Shown here: piece by piece, positions 11,401 through 23,423 of the stretch
How positions within the stretch are numbered: the first letter of the stretch is position 1
Layout: the number at the start of each line of letters is the position of its first letter
Origin: Membranipora membranacea
Taxonomy: Eukaryota; Bryozoa; Gymnolaemata; Cheilostomatida; Membraniporidae
DNA: 64,000 bases
Direction: 5' to 3'
NCBI GenBank assembly: GCA_914767715.1
Contig: OU612068.1
Coordinates: 29,512,001 to 29,576,000, forward strand
Notes under the pieces: generated by a model
Seen by the model: the letters and a program-made list of their open reading frames with translations, nothing else
What the model was told of the DNA's origin: nothing
The model's database searches: none
Made by a program: the position numbers and the translations under genes

Positions 11401-14345
11401 TGGTAAATAACTATTTGGTTTAAAACTAATTGCTAGATGTAATCATACCTGTACACGGGCCTCTGTGAGATCACACCTCATAGCCAGCTGCTCCCTGGCG
11501 TATACATCGGGATAGTGAGTCTTCTGGAATACTCTCTCCATCTCCTCCAGCTGGTAACTCGTAAACGTTGTCCTGTTCCTCCTCTTCTTCCTCTTACCGC
11601 CTTCTCCCGTAGCGTTACTGTCATCACTACCGTGTCCCTCACCCCCGCTCAGATTACCTGTGGGGGTCTCAGGCGGGGTCTGAATACCACTGGATACAGT
11701 ATCATTGTCTATGGCTGCTTTTGTATTATTGCTGTTACTGTAATATGATTTATCTCCTGGTGAACCTGTGAATAGATAATGAAATAAAAAAATGCGTCAA
11801 CATCCCTGGTATGGCAGGGAAATTAATCGCTGACTAAACAGAGGACAGCTGTTAATAAACCTTCTATTTTGTAGGATTCTTGCTCCTAAATATTCTCACA
11901 CTAATGATGTAATAATGCATCACAGCATAGAAGTTTTTGACTGTGTGTTTGACTGGTGTTCCTTTCTGAGCCTATCCCTATTGATACAGATGATCGTATC
12001 TCTGTCCTTGGGATTTACTCAGATATCATAGCTAAGCTATTTTTTTTAAAGCTCCGGCTAAACCAGGGCTGCCATCTGCTCACAACATGACTTCAAAGGT
12101 TACACAGATATAATCACAACTTACAAAAACATCTCCATTCTCACAGACATACAGCATGTGCAGCTAGCCTGAGTTAAGGTGTTCAAATATTTTATGGTTT
12201 TGTTTTCTTTTCATCATTTTATGTTTCTATAAATATTACACATTTACTAATCAGCACTTTGGTAATGTGATAGGATTTCTGTGGGGTATTTGTTGGTCAG
12301 CCACGACATATGACAGCCCCATGCATTAGCTGAGGGCTGTGTGGTTGAGAATGCGCAGGGCTAAGAGAACAGGGGGGTTTATCCGGCGCCAAGCTAGTCT
12401 GATATAGTCAGTGAGGTTAGAAATACGACTGGCAGCTCAAAACTAACAGGTAACTCTAGAAGGCTAGGCGGAATTAACTCTCATATCACTTCATCTAAAT
12501 AATGTGTAAAAGATATTAAACTGACATTAAAAAAATCTGTTTTATTATCTTTTAAGCGTTTATTGGTTCTTTTGAAGCTCACGCTTTGCTTTATTTAGGC
12601 ATCGGGTTTTGGTGCCGTGTGAAAAATCGGCAGCAATTGGCTGGACCTGTTGATTCTCTCTCCTTTTTGTTTTCATACTAATACAAATCTTGATTTTAGA
12701 GTGAAAATTATGAATGAGTTAAAATGACCAGGTAAATAGTAAGATTTACCTCCCCACATATACCCGAGCAGCACTTTGTCCCACTTGATTATTCACATGA
12801 GACCTGCCCAGTAAATAATATTATTAGTTTGTTTCTCAGACATCGATAGGAAGTTAGTTTTTTGACTGGAGCCTTTGCACATATGTTCTTGTTTTTGTTT
12901 TGTGAATCATATGTGCTATTAGCCAGCTGCCCCCCTGACAGCAGACTGTAGTGCAGTCCCTTATAGTGCTGAGCTCCCTATGATAGAGAGAGTGCTCGCT
13001 AGTACAGGTACTCATGTCGAGTGGACTGCCTCTCACAGTAATCAGTTATAAATAACACAAAGTGACAATGAGATTTAAAATATCAAGTTTACGAGGCTGA
13101 TCGTTCAAATATAAGTCATAAGTTAATTTGAATGTACTCCGTGCTCACCTAATTATATGTCCATTAAACAAACTTTTCCCTATTCTTACCTGCCAAAGTT
13201 ACCTTTGATGTTTTTTTATGTGTAAGATCTTTTGGAATAAAAAATACGAGACTGATACTGATACCATACCAAAGCTCAAACCCATACCCAGACTGATTGT
13301 GTGCCCATCGAGATCACAAAATTTAAAGAAGAGGCCCAGGGGTTATTATCTAGGTGAGTTTTATGCTATCACCTTCTACATACTGGTATTCAAGTGAATT
13401 TACCCTAACCTAGCGTAGGGTGGCCAACCAGCTTAGGGTAACATTTCAGATTTGGAGTGTTTGTTTCTGCGTAGAATGAATCCTAGATGTTCAAGTTTGT
13501 TTCAATTTCAAACAAGAGAATCATAAAAAGGTTGCCTCCAGAGCTTTAAACCTGTTACAGAGTATTATCACAATATTGGTTTTACAGTATAAACAATACA
13601 AACTCACCTTTATAATGTAATTATTTTTAGGTAAACTGATGTTCTATCAATCAAACAGGAGTTAAAATTAAATAATAATGTGCTAAGCAATTCAGCTCAT
13701 TAATTAATTATCAAGTTAAAAAGTATTAAGTGTTCAAGCCTGGAATCAATCTCATCTACAGGCAGCCTCTCAAATATTAATATAAGCCAGATAAGACACA
13801 ATAAAAGTTAAATTATAATTGTCCCAAATATATAGTGATGTCCACCATATTTCCGGGTGTCGGATCAGTATCAATTAGAGTAATCTGGTCACCAAACACC
13901 AAAATCTTGTCTTGATTAGCTCAGCGGCACAATAGCATAAAGATTCAATACAACATGGCCTATTAACTCCAGGTTATCAGCTATCACAATCACAAATAAC
14001 CAACGAGAGGGGAAAAAAGATGTATTACTAAAAAGTTAAGTCATAGATTCATCACATTGTCACCGAAAGGGGCATGAAGACCATGAGAACAGACTTATTC
14101 CTCTAGAACGGGTTTTGTTGTGGAGGCGAAATGATGTGGCGATAGTGCTTACCTTGCTTATTTGAGTTGAGGATATCATTGATGCTGTGTTGTTGAGTTT
14201 TATTCTCCATATTGGATTGATCATTCTGCATATAATCATGAGTACGCCTGGCAGCGGCAGCATTGTAGGGTGGAGGGTCCGGTTTAGATAGATACTGTAA
14301 ACTCATCTCAGCCACACTCTTACCGTTAAAGTTAACACCAAGCAT
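5431..14345 (-). CDS. Alx: Alx-like paired-class homeodomain transcription factor
   Basis: A nuclear DNA-binding regulator of the aristaless-like (Alx/Cart1) family. Coding exons: 14345-14153, 11765-11449, 6848-6684, 6168-5943 and 5546-5431 (1017 nt, 338 aa); every junction is in phase. The homeodomain is at residues 125-184, with [17 protein letters not shown], then [15 protein letters not shown], then [18 protein letters not shown]. Residue 50 is Gln, and [14 protein letters not shown] plus the KWRKRERYG end are Alx-type. An intron splits the homeodomain between residues 46 and 47, a position common in paired-class genes. The last exon encodes an OAR motif, [15 protein letters not shown], at 309-323. 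Residues 53-60 (HSINDILN) resemble the octapeptide repressor motif of several paired-like proteins. The ATG at 14345 is the first in the open frame; a GTG precedes it. Introns 1 and 2 are 2.4 and 4.6 kb, the longest in the window, as expected for a regulated developmental gene. Reading through the exon 4 donor would give a short alternative end without OAR, stopping at 5911. Confidence 0.93.
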
Positions 14346-14588
14346 CACAATTCTACAGTTCTAGATGTTCTCTCTCTGTCTCTATATTATATCTCTGTAT
14401 GTTCTGTGAGCTCCTTGGTCCGCTGTCGTCTATGTATGAGTTTGATGTTGTACTTTTGTGTATATATTAGTTCTATGAGGGTAGATAGACCACTGCATAC
14501 GATGATCATCAAATCACTACTGATGGCCATCAGCGGGTTCATGTGTGTTATACAGAAGAGTACAAGCTAGCTTCTACTGCTGCCAGTC

Positions 14589-14606
14589 GTAACCATAGCA
14601 ACCAAT
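14589..14606. promoter_or_regulatory. RFX-type X-box abutting a CCAAT box
   Basis: GTAACC-AT-AGCAAC at 14589-14602 fits the RFX X-box consensus GTNRCC(0-3)RGYAAC at every fixed position. It overlaps by one base a CCAAT box at 14602-14606 in the context AACCAATCAG, which matches NF-Y preference. The site is about 245 bp upstream of the Alx-like start codon. That the factors bind is inference. Confidence 0.5.
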
Positions 14607-14614
14607 CAGCTATC

Positions 14615-14633
14615 GCTGCTGCTGCTGCTGCTG
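14615..14633. repeat. (GCT)6 microsatellite
   Basis: Six GCT triplets plus one base in the 5' flank of the Alx-like gene, right after the X-box/CCAAT pair. It is not in a coding frame I can support. Confidence 0.9.
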
Positions 14634-17523
14634 TAGTATATGATCATCAGTAACAGAGTATGGAAGGCAGCCTTTGTTATACCGAGCTCATTATCGGCTC
14701 CTGCAGGGTTTGTGGTTTTGTAGTACAGACATGAATGGCCATGAATTGAATCAAATGCCCAACTTTCCTTTCACTAATAAAGTTTGTGAATGTAGGATAA
14801 AACTGACATCCACGAGAAAAAAAGTCAACGCGATGTACCAAAATGATTTAGGTGATACAATAATAAGCAAGATTCGGCAGACATTGTCTTAAAATTGTTA
14901 TTAGTGCATATCTGTTTGTTAGCTCTGGTCTCAGTTTGGAAAAGTGGTATTGTGGTGGTTGTGTGAAAAAGGACAGCCATCAAACAGATAGCAGTTTGCA
15001 AGATGTAACTTTGGTGATGATGTAATTACTGCAACGGATTGGTATTTCCATCACCCTGCCCAATGAAAAATAGAGACATTTAAATAAATTCCTACCCCAT
15101 ACCCTGGGCCCAAGAGTTAATCCCGATAAAAGAAGGGGCTGCGAAATCTTTAAAAGAAAAAGTATAAGTTGCAGCAAGGCGGGATCCTTAACCTTTCTGG
15201 CGGAATGCTCCTCGCCAATTTTTGTATTAGATTAGCCCCATTGCTAATATGTGAAAATTGATTGCACATTTCTCACAACATTTTAGCGAGTTCTGACTGA
15301 GTCAAAAAACTAAGTAGCATCTGTAATAAATTATACATGGAGCTTTATTTTTATAAAACAATATGCTTGTACATGCCGAATCAATTATATGCATCGCCTT
15401 TATGAAAACATCAAATGAGGGAAGCTCTTTTGAAAATCCCTCTAGCATTCTACCTCATCTCTTTATCAGAATATTTTGGTGGCGTCAGGATTCTTGTGAA
15501 CTACCGGAATCGCGGAATTGCGTTATTCAAGAAAAATCTGTTAGCATATTTCTTCTTCATGAGAAATCATTCATTATTCAATAATATTTAGGGTTTTATT
15601 TTTATTTTCTAGCCATTTATAAAATTATAAATTCTTATAGGGTGCTGAGAGGTTAGTAATTGAATAATGTGATTGATATTATTTAATTAGTAGAGTTGTC
15701 ACAACACTGATTATAAAGTTCCTAATTACTGCGCTGTAATAAATAATGTAATAACATGACTGACTTATTTCTTATTGGTTAAGACTTTTAGATAAGAAAC
15801 TGAATTTATAAAAGTGCGTTGTCCTACTTTACTTTTACTCGGATGGATTTCTGAGCGCCACAAGATAATGACCTCATTGCGACCTCGTGTCAAACACAAT
15901 CACTGAAATTTAATTTATAAAATATGTTCTCAGCAGGTTATTCCAGCGAGATTTTATCTATCACTCTTCTCTGTATGGGTTTTAAATAATAATACAAATT
16001 CATCTATTGTATATTTCTGAATATATACATTACTTGAAATACCATTCGTCATTTTTTGTTACTGTTCCAAATATTTCACCTTTCACATTCATTTTTTTTT
16101 CATTTTTTATCGAAATAACGGATAATTGATCTCTAAAACTTTGGTTGATATTATAAAAAGTAATTACAGTTGCCAGTTGGGAACAAGTGAAAACTTGCTT
16201 GCTTGTATAGACCTTTTTGATGTGAGGAAGACAATAATTTTTTTCTTTTTAGTTGCCTTTATTCCACACCACCGACACCACTATGATGAAATAACTCTGG
16301 CTTGTTGCCTTCTCATATTGGAGACCTCCCACCATCGGCAACTCAGGTAATCCATGGAACCTAGACTATTTGAGTTCATGGGCGCAATTTTGTGTACAAG
16401 TTTTAAAAAAATCAGACAAATTCGCTGACTTGATTAGTCATCATTTCACGATTTTCAAAAATTAAATTTGAGACAGGTAACCAAAAACACTTTTAGTCAC
16501 ATAATACGACCGACCTGACCAGTTGATCAGACAACAAGAATATGGTATACAGCTTTACAATCTGTAAATATCTTATATCATTATATATTATGTGTATGTT
16601 TATTCGTCAGAAGTACCATAGAAGTAGCCATAGACCTGTGGTCAGACCACATGGACTATGTACTTCATTTAGCTTTCATGTTTAAACTCTGACAGTGTCA
16701 CTGGTGGTGTCAGGAAGTGCTATCAAATGCTGCAGTGCATCATCAGTTTATAGGTCTTCAACTTCGTTGAAACAATAGCTGCACTTAGTTGCTTAAAAGA
16801 GAGAATAAAGTTTAAAAATTAGATTTGAAAATCTGCATCATCTCAGAAGATGATTCAGATGTCATTTCATGAGCTCGAATCTCTGGGCACTCTTGACACA
16901 GTGACATTGGCTGTAATGCGATATTACGAAAAATATCTTCTTTGATTGTATCAATGAGGTTTTAGATCCTGGATGCATATCTAAATTCTACCCACTATGG
17001 TGATTATAGTTTTTATTCAATTATTTATTCTAGGAATTCAAGAGACAGCAGTGACTTTTATTTAGATTTGAAGCATATCTATTTTGGGTAGAACAAATGG
17101 AAAAGGACAAAACGGAAAGGACTTCTGTATTAGGTCTCGGGATCTATGATATGCTTTTATCAAGGAAAATACAGCGTGTAAAGTTCTAAAGAATTATAAT
17201 CTGCATGTTTTATTTTCTTCTAGGTATCGAAAAATGGGGCCAAGGATGGCACGGGATTGCTGGAGCTGCATTATATCAAAAAGGATAGACAAATTCATTT
17301 GAGCTTTGTAGATTATGTAGAGCTGTTTACGAATCAGAGTGTTACGCTAATAAATATAGCCAAAATAAGTAAGCTCCGCTCAGACAATATTGAAATTCTC
17401 CCTAAAACTGTTGTGGTTAGGATTCAGACATCAAGTAATAAGAGAAGAAATACTTATATTTTTCCATGTTTGTAAAAATGAACATGAATTATTAAGCTAC
17501 AACATGTGACAAGTTAATTATTC

Positions 17524-17540
17524 TGTGTGTGTGTGTGTGT
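17524..17540. repeat. (GT)n microsatellite
   Basis: A run of about eight GT units in the intergenic region upstream of BYSL. Confidence 0.9.
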
Positions 17541-18204
17541 CAAATTCTAAGAATGAAACCAAAATGATGTTATTATCGTTCCAAAATTGACCAGATGGAT
17601 GAACTTGTTTCAAATTCGATAAATGAAACTTTCATTCTCAGGGACTAGGGACTCTCAGGAAGTGAGATAAAAAAGTGATATGTGAAAGGAGTGTATATAT
17701 GGAAGTTGCTTAAACCAGATATATAAGGAAGTTACAATGAAATGATTATACCCATTATCGATTTAAGTGACATGCCTTCAAATCATCATAATCTAATCAC
17801 GAAACCAAATATAATAAATTTAAGTTGCCATCTATATCAGTATAAAAGTTCGAGTTGAGAAGAAAACAAAACATATACAAGTATTTAATTAAAAACTAAC
17901 AGTTAGCAAGTTCTAAAGTTCCCAAGGCTCGTTCGTACACATCATGTTTTCATGTTATTATTAGTTTTAGGTAGACTCGGGGAGCTAACACACCGATTTG
18001 TTAGTAGAGCTGTAGATGGACCAATCTTAGTGAAATTTAAGCATACAATACAACATTGAAAGCATTTTTGTGGCTGGAGAAGTAATGCCGAAGACGGTCT
18101 TTCACAGTACTCATTGTAAGGAAATATAAGCACTGAATTCAATGATAAGGAGTTGTTCTCTGTTCTATAGTAGTAACAGGCAACTCCTAACAACATGTAT
18201 TAAG

Positions 18205-18238
18205 TGACGTTTATGGCGCTTCTTAGTCATTTCCGGTG
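18205..18238 (+). promoter_or_regulatory. Candidate BYSL proximal promoter motifs
   Basis: TGACGT at 18205-18210 (CRE/ATF-like) and CATTTCCGGTG at 18228-18238 (the complement of an ETS-type CCGGAA core) lie 70 to 105 bp before the BYSL ATG. ETS and CRE sites are typical of TATA-less housekeeping promoters. No TATA box is evident. The function is inferred from position only. Confidence 0.35.
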
Positions 18239-18306
18239 CATCACTGCCCATGCTTTCAATTTTGTTTTCCTACATTTATTAGACTGATCTTTAGAAACTC
18301 TAAAAT

Positions 18307-21300
18307 ATGGGCAAGTTCAAGTCTAAGAAGGTCAGGAATGACCCACTGCTTGTTCAGCTGGCAGAAGACAAAAGTGTTAGACATGTACCTAGGAAGAAAG
18401 ATGTGGTTAGAGGAGGCACAAAAACAGAAGAAAATACAGATGAGGTAACAAGATTAATTTTATTTGAAACTATTTTATTATCATACCATAGTTATAGTAT
18501 GTTTCATTATTATGCTATGGTATAAACACAGTTAAGACCCACATATTCACTCACTGTCTCTAACTGAAACTGGTTTGACTCTACTAGTACTGCGCCAGGC
18601 TGACTGAGCAGTGATAGTGGACTGGTGGAATTCCCTGACTGACTTAAGACTAAGAGAGAGTACTGTGCAATTAACCACAACATGAAACTCTACTAGTCCT
18701 GTCTATCTAGCCTATCCCTATAAATAATCAAAGACAACTGCATATAACGACAAACACAAAAGTCTATGCTCGCTTGCCTACACTACTCTACAGGCTACTC
18801 GTTCATTTGAGAATCATTAATTATCATGGTGGTTTTAGATATCTCTATTTCACTTTCATAGTTGCATGTCAATTAATTATATTTCAAAATTGAATTAAGT
18901 TGACTCATTCATAACATGATAGTGTTTATTTTGGCAGTATGTAGAATCTAAACTGTCGAAGAAGATTTTGGATCAGGCTCGACTTCAGCAGGTTGAGTTG
19001 GAGGAGGAGTATGGTGATGCATCTGGTGTCGCTTCTTCCGGAAGGTAAAATGTCATTATTAGTTGCGACCATAAACATATATTTATATGTTTATGGTTGT
19101 GACACATTCATAAACTTCATGTATTATTTCTATGGAATCATGGAACACACTATGTATTAAACCACGTTAGATGTCCTACGATATTGTAAGCTGGATTGAT
19201 GTAGCCTCATTGGCCGAAATGTTTAAAGTGGCACACAACCCTGGCACCACTAGATATAAATCCACTTGCAATTTGCTTTCACAGATTGGCAACATACTCA
19301 ACAATAAAAATCCTGGGTATAAGCGCTGGTTCTGCACCACAGGGCAGTCAGCAGCCCCTAAACCCCAATGGCTGCGAAAACTGAAATAAATTGGGAAGCT
19401 ATGTTTTGTTTATAATCTCATAGAAAAGCGTAAATATTTTTTATTGAAGGCGAAAACATTGTTTTTATAGATGATTTTTCAATTGACATGACTGTTTATG
19501 TATTTAGACTAGAACAAACAAAGGATAACTGCATTAATTCTAGAAACAAATACTTTTCTACATTAACTTTTTCCAGCAATATATTTATATCGAGAGTATT
19601 AATACTTGGCCAGTCATATTGGGTATGCCTGTTACTGAAACAAAATGGTGGATGAGAGTTTGCAATTATGATTATTAAAATTTTCTAATTTGATATTTTT
19701 TTATAACATGCAAATTTAGAAGTAGTACAACATTACGAATCAAATATCAAAATATAACTTTTGTGGTTGTCTGCTACTTTAAGTGATAGGAAACTAGGAC
19801 TTGGATTCACAAGGAAACCTGCCATTCAGATAAAGTCTTAGCTTTATGACGGTGAATCAGCAGGTCAGTATCACATCACATTTGTGTGCTTATATCAGCA
19901 GGACTACCTTATGGCTTACTGTTCCATGTTGTAACCTTCTACATTGCCAGCAATGTTATAACCAGGGTGGTTTTTTATAGTAGAGGGAAGCCGCTGCCCT
20001 TCAGTGGCCCAATCAGTGGTATCAGGAGTGTTAACTTCACCCAGAAAGCTGACTCAGACGATGAGGAAGAAGAGGAAGTGACATCACAAGCCGAGGCTGA
20101 TGATGATGTGGTGACTGTCGATCCCGAGGAGGAGGAACAGATGAGCCAGTTTATGTCGAGTAATCCTCTAGAGAGAAGAACTCTCGCTGATATCATACAA
20201 GATAAACTTACTGAGAAACGCACAGAGATACACACACAAATGTCAGGTCAGTCTCCTACAAACATACGGACAGTAAGTGAATAAGTTCTGGAACGTATGA
20301 TGCAGCTCTGACTTTTCATAACAAGTCATAGTTACTAAAAGCTTAACATGAGACTAATAACACTTATGTATCTTGCTGATTATAACTCTTCAAACTTTTA
20401 AACTGCAGATGCTACAAATATAGCGGATCTTGATGAAAGGGTGGTTGAGATGTATAAAAATGTCGGTAAGGTACTCAGAAAATACAGAAGTGGGAAGATC
20501 CCTAAAGCGTTCAAAGTGTTACCTTCACTATCTAACTGGGAACAGGTATACAAAACACAACCTCTTATATTTCTTGAAGATTTGCTCACAGCTTGTTTAT
20601 AGTCTTATGAGATTTCAACAGTTTGAAACCCATACGAGTTGTTGAATAACCCTTCACATCTGCCGTTGAAATCATGGAAAGACTGTACTATGAAAATATA
20701 TATGTTTAGGCAGCCTTTTTGTGAGCGCAATATGATACCTTCGCTTTCACTGTATTGAAATGACAACGAGACTGTTCTCTGTTGATCAGATTTTATATAT
20801 GATGGAGCCCGATTCGTGGAGTGCTGCCTCTATCTACGCTGCCACCAGAATATTCTGCTCAAGTCTCAACGCAAAAATGGCTCAAAGGTATGTCAGCTCT
20901 ATCAAACTCTATCAAGCATCCTCCGGCATATCAATCTAGATCAGCACCCTCACGCTTGTTTTATCTGACTTAATGGCTATAAATTTGTAGTCAGCATTCG
21001 TGCCACCTCCAGTCCCCAGACCTGATTGGCTGTTGAGAGAAAGCTAATGTACATCATTCTAATAAACATGCATTTGCTTGTAGATTTCAGAATCTAATAT
21101 TGTTACCTCGAGTCAGAGATGATATAGCTGAGTATAAGAAACTAAACTTCCATTTATACACAGCTCTGAGTAAAGCTCTCTATAAACCAGCAGCGTTCTT
21201 CAAAGGCTTTCTTCTGCCTCTCTGTGATGTGAGTTTTCCCTGTTGGTTATTCAGCAATTTGTCTCTTCCTTTTGTAAACCAATAGTATACTCAGTCTACG

Positions 21301-22444
21301 GATGAAAATAAACCTAATGTCAAGACAGGCTAGTCATGTCTATATGTTGCAAATCCATGTTTTGATTTATTGTCTTCAAGGTTAAAGAGTCTTCTTTTTG
21401 TAAACCAATATTAATTCAGTCTAAGGATAAAAATAAACCTAAGATCAAGTCATGTCTTAAAGTTGCAAATCCCGGTTTTGGTTTGTTCTCTCCGCCACTG
21501 TTCAGATGTATATTCCTTATTTTATAGTCGGGTACATGTACACTTCAGGAAGCTGTTATTATAGCAGGTGTGTTACACAGAGCCTCTATACCAATGTTAC
21601 ACTCAGCCGCTGCTATACTCAAGCTAGCTGAGATGAATTATAACGGGGCGTGTAGTGTGTTCCTCAGGACTCTGTTAGATAAGAAATACGCTCTACCATA
21701 CAGGGTAGTAGACGCGGTCATCTACCACTTTCTCGGGTTAGTCTTATGAGAAGGAATTAAATCAAATTGCAGGTTTTAAAACACAATATCTTTCCAATGG
21801 ATGCATTTAATTGATTAGTGCCGTAATTATACGCAAAGAGCAACAATACAAAAGCGTTTTACCAATGTCCAACTGCTAAGAAATTGTCTTCCTTCATGAG
21901 AAAGTGCTGTGCCATTCATCGATGATTGTCACCCTCCCTGTTGTCACGTCATGAATAAGTTCATAATCAGAAAGTTGTCTGCTCTCTGACTTTAGACAGG
22001 AAGTAGATGACTCTCTGTCATTGTGTGAAAATCCAACACGTAACCCACATTTCATACATACATACATACAGTTTGCAATAAAATTGATTCAATATGTTTT
22101 TGAAACTAAAGTCTTGATAACCACATCCTATACCAATCAATACAAAGTTTGCCTCTGCTGCTCATCTGAAGCTGAATTCTCTCTCTCAAAGCTTATTTCG
22201 ATTATGTTTCAGGTTTATGAAGGATTATAGAAAACTGCCTGTGTTATGGCACCAATGCCTACTAGTGTTTGTACAGAGATATAAAGAGGATATGTCTAGT
22301 GAGCAGAAGGAATCATTATTTGAACTTATGAGAAAACATAGTCATGAAAAGATAACCCCGGACATCAGACGAGAGCTCAGCCACTCTAAATGTAGAGATG
22401 TGGAGCTCGCAGAGCCACCTAATGCTCATCTCATGATGGAATGA
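18307..22444 (+). CDS. BYSL: Bystin (ENP1 homologue), 40S ribosome biogenesis factor
   Basis: Bystin/Enp1 acts in the nucleolus and on late pre-40S particles, where it is needed for 18S rRNA maturation and small-subunit export. Exons: 18307-18444, 18938-19044, 19981-20246, 20409-20545, 20790-20887, 21084-21228, 21528-21736 and 22213-22444 (1332 nt, 443 aa; human bystin is about 437 aa). The basic N-terminus begins [12 protein letters not shown]. An acidic tract, SDDEEEEEV, precedes [15 protein letters not shown]. The conserved C-terminal domain carries [47 protein letters not shown]-like [10 protein letters not shown] across a splice, [16 protein letters not shown] and [10 protein letters not shown]. 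All are bystin signatures. The weakest point is the start of exon 3: the acceptor at 19980 keeps frame and gives [10 protein letters not shown], but this linker is poorly conserved in the family. The gene is divergent from Alx and convergent with FAM91A1. Confidence 0.95.
19068..19097. repeat. Short inverted repeat in BYSL intron 2
   Basis: Arms 19068-19081 and 19084-19097 are perfect 14-bp reverse complements (ACCATAAACATATA) with a 2-nt centre, extended by partial pairing outward (GTTGCG against GTGAC). It lies 24 bp inside the intron, near the 5' splice site. Confidence 0.85.
21261..21490. repeat. Diverged tandem duplication in BYSL intron 6
   Basis: Two copies of a roughly 105-115-bp unit (about 21261-21377 and 21389-21490) share TTTTGTAAACCAATA, AAAATAAACCTAA, TCATGTCT and GTTGCAAATCC in the same order with substitutions and small indels. 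They fill most of the 299-bp intron, which probably grew by this duplication. Confidence 0.85.
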
Positions 22445-22517
22445 GCTTTGGCATCTCTATTCTGTTTTTCTTTACTTGTAATATTTTGGACATCATGAAT
22501 CGTTTTGTTACTGAAAA

Positions 22518-22593
22518 GAGCATGTTATAAAGCAATGTGTAAATCATTAAAAGTAGAGCATGTTATAAAGTAATAAATTAATCATTGAAAATA
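22518..22593. repeat. 38-bp tandem duplication in the BYSL 3' UTR region
   Basis: Two adjacent 38-bp units (22518-22555 and 22556-22593) begin GAGCATGTTATAAAG and end ATCATT(A/G)AAA(A)TA. The second creates the best polyadenylation signal downstream of BYSL. Confidence 0.9.
22572..22577 (+). terminator. Candidate BYSL polyadenylation signal
   Basis: AATAAA 128 nt after the BYSL stop codon, inside the second copy of the 38-bp duplication. Confidence 0.5.
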
Positions 22594-23186
22594 AAAATTT
22601 AACAAAAATTATTGTTACCGATAAGAATATCAGAGGCGGTTAATGTTGGTGGCATGATATTCCTTCAATGCACTAGGCGAACAATATTTCTCCTTATAAG
22701 CATGTATTTCATCAGTACAGAAATCTGAACAACCAAATGCCTAAATATGACATATATTTAATAAGACACAATTTACAAACAAATACTACGCTAGAGAAGA
22801 GAGACACAATTTGACTAGACAATAAAAATCTTCGAGGAATTATCAATAATCATGATTTCTAATGACAAAAATGGAAGAATAAATGATGATGGAGTCAAAA
22901 TTTAAAAGATTCTCTTGTTTAGGATATAAATAATTTGTAAACTTCTAACAAAGAAATATAGTATTTAAATATTGATTTATCATTACATCATCATAACACG
23001 ACCCCTCAGAAATCCCCTGTTATATAACGAGGAACATTGATATAAGCACCATGATAAAGAGCGGAAAATAAAATACAAAGAGAGAAATACTCATGTAAGG
23101 AATGGAGAAGATTATACAGGTTATTGTTGTATGTTATGATACTGCAGGGTACTATAATATATCCAGTGTGGACAAGAGCCCTGATA

Positions 23187-23192
23187 TTTATT
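23187..23192 (-). terminator. Candidate FAM91A1 polyadenylation signal
   Basis: Minus-strand AATAAA about 230 nt downstream of the FAM91A1 stop codon at 23424-23426. Confidence 0.35.
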
Positions 23193-23423
23193 TGATTGTC
23201 TGCCCGTGATCATATTAAATACTATGCTGTTCTCTTCATTTATATCAATAAATTTAGATCAGTTTCGACTTCATGTTCCTCTGCACGTACCATCAGAGGT
23301 TTTCATCAGGGAAGAGCAGTAACAGCTCAGGGAGACCTGCTGTTTTGTTGGCAAAGAAGACGGTACTTGATCTGACTGATCAGAGCCCATCATTCACCCT
23401 CAAACTCTGTATATCTGTATGGT

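Larger units (their letters stand above)
14346..18306. other. Divergent intergenic region between Alx-like gene and BYSL
   Basis: About 4 kb separate the two start codons, transcribed away from each other. The Alx side holds an X-box and CCAAT box (14589-14606) and a (GCT)6 run at 14615-14633. The BYSL side holds a TGACGT and an ETS-like site within 105 bp of the ATG. A GT microsatellite lies at about 17524-17540. Small open frames here show no family motifs, and I see no convincing gene between. Confidence 0.5.
22445..23423. other. Convergent intergenic region, BYSL / FAM91A1
   Basis: About 1 kb between two stop codons on opposite strands. It holds the 38-bp duplication, a plus-strand AATAAA at 22572 and a minus-strand AATAAA at 23187-23192 suited to FAM91A1. 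No gene is seen. Because the FAM91A1 C-terminus is shorter than in vertebrates, a missed small terminal exon here is possible. Confidence 0.5.

Noticed and set aside
19171-19389. 72-codon plus-strand frame in BYSL intron 2
   Set aside because: It does not match bystin, cannot be joined in phase with good splice sites, and carries no recognisable domain. Possibly a decayed insertion.
19790-19845. Alternative start of BYSL exon 3 (GATAG|GAAACTAGG, encoding KLGLGFTR)
   Set aside because: It resembles the human linker slightly, but a TAG follows in frame with no GT donor before it. The acceptor at 19980 keeps frame instead.
21915-22000. Box C/D snoRNA in BYSL intron 7
   Set aside because: A loose GATGATTG and a CTGA are present at plausible spacing, but box C is imperfect and no terminal stem is evident.
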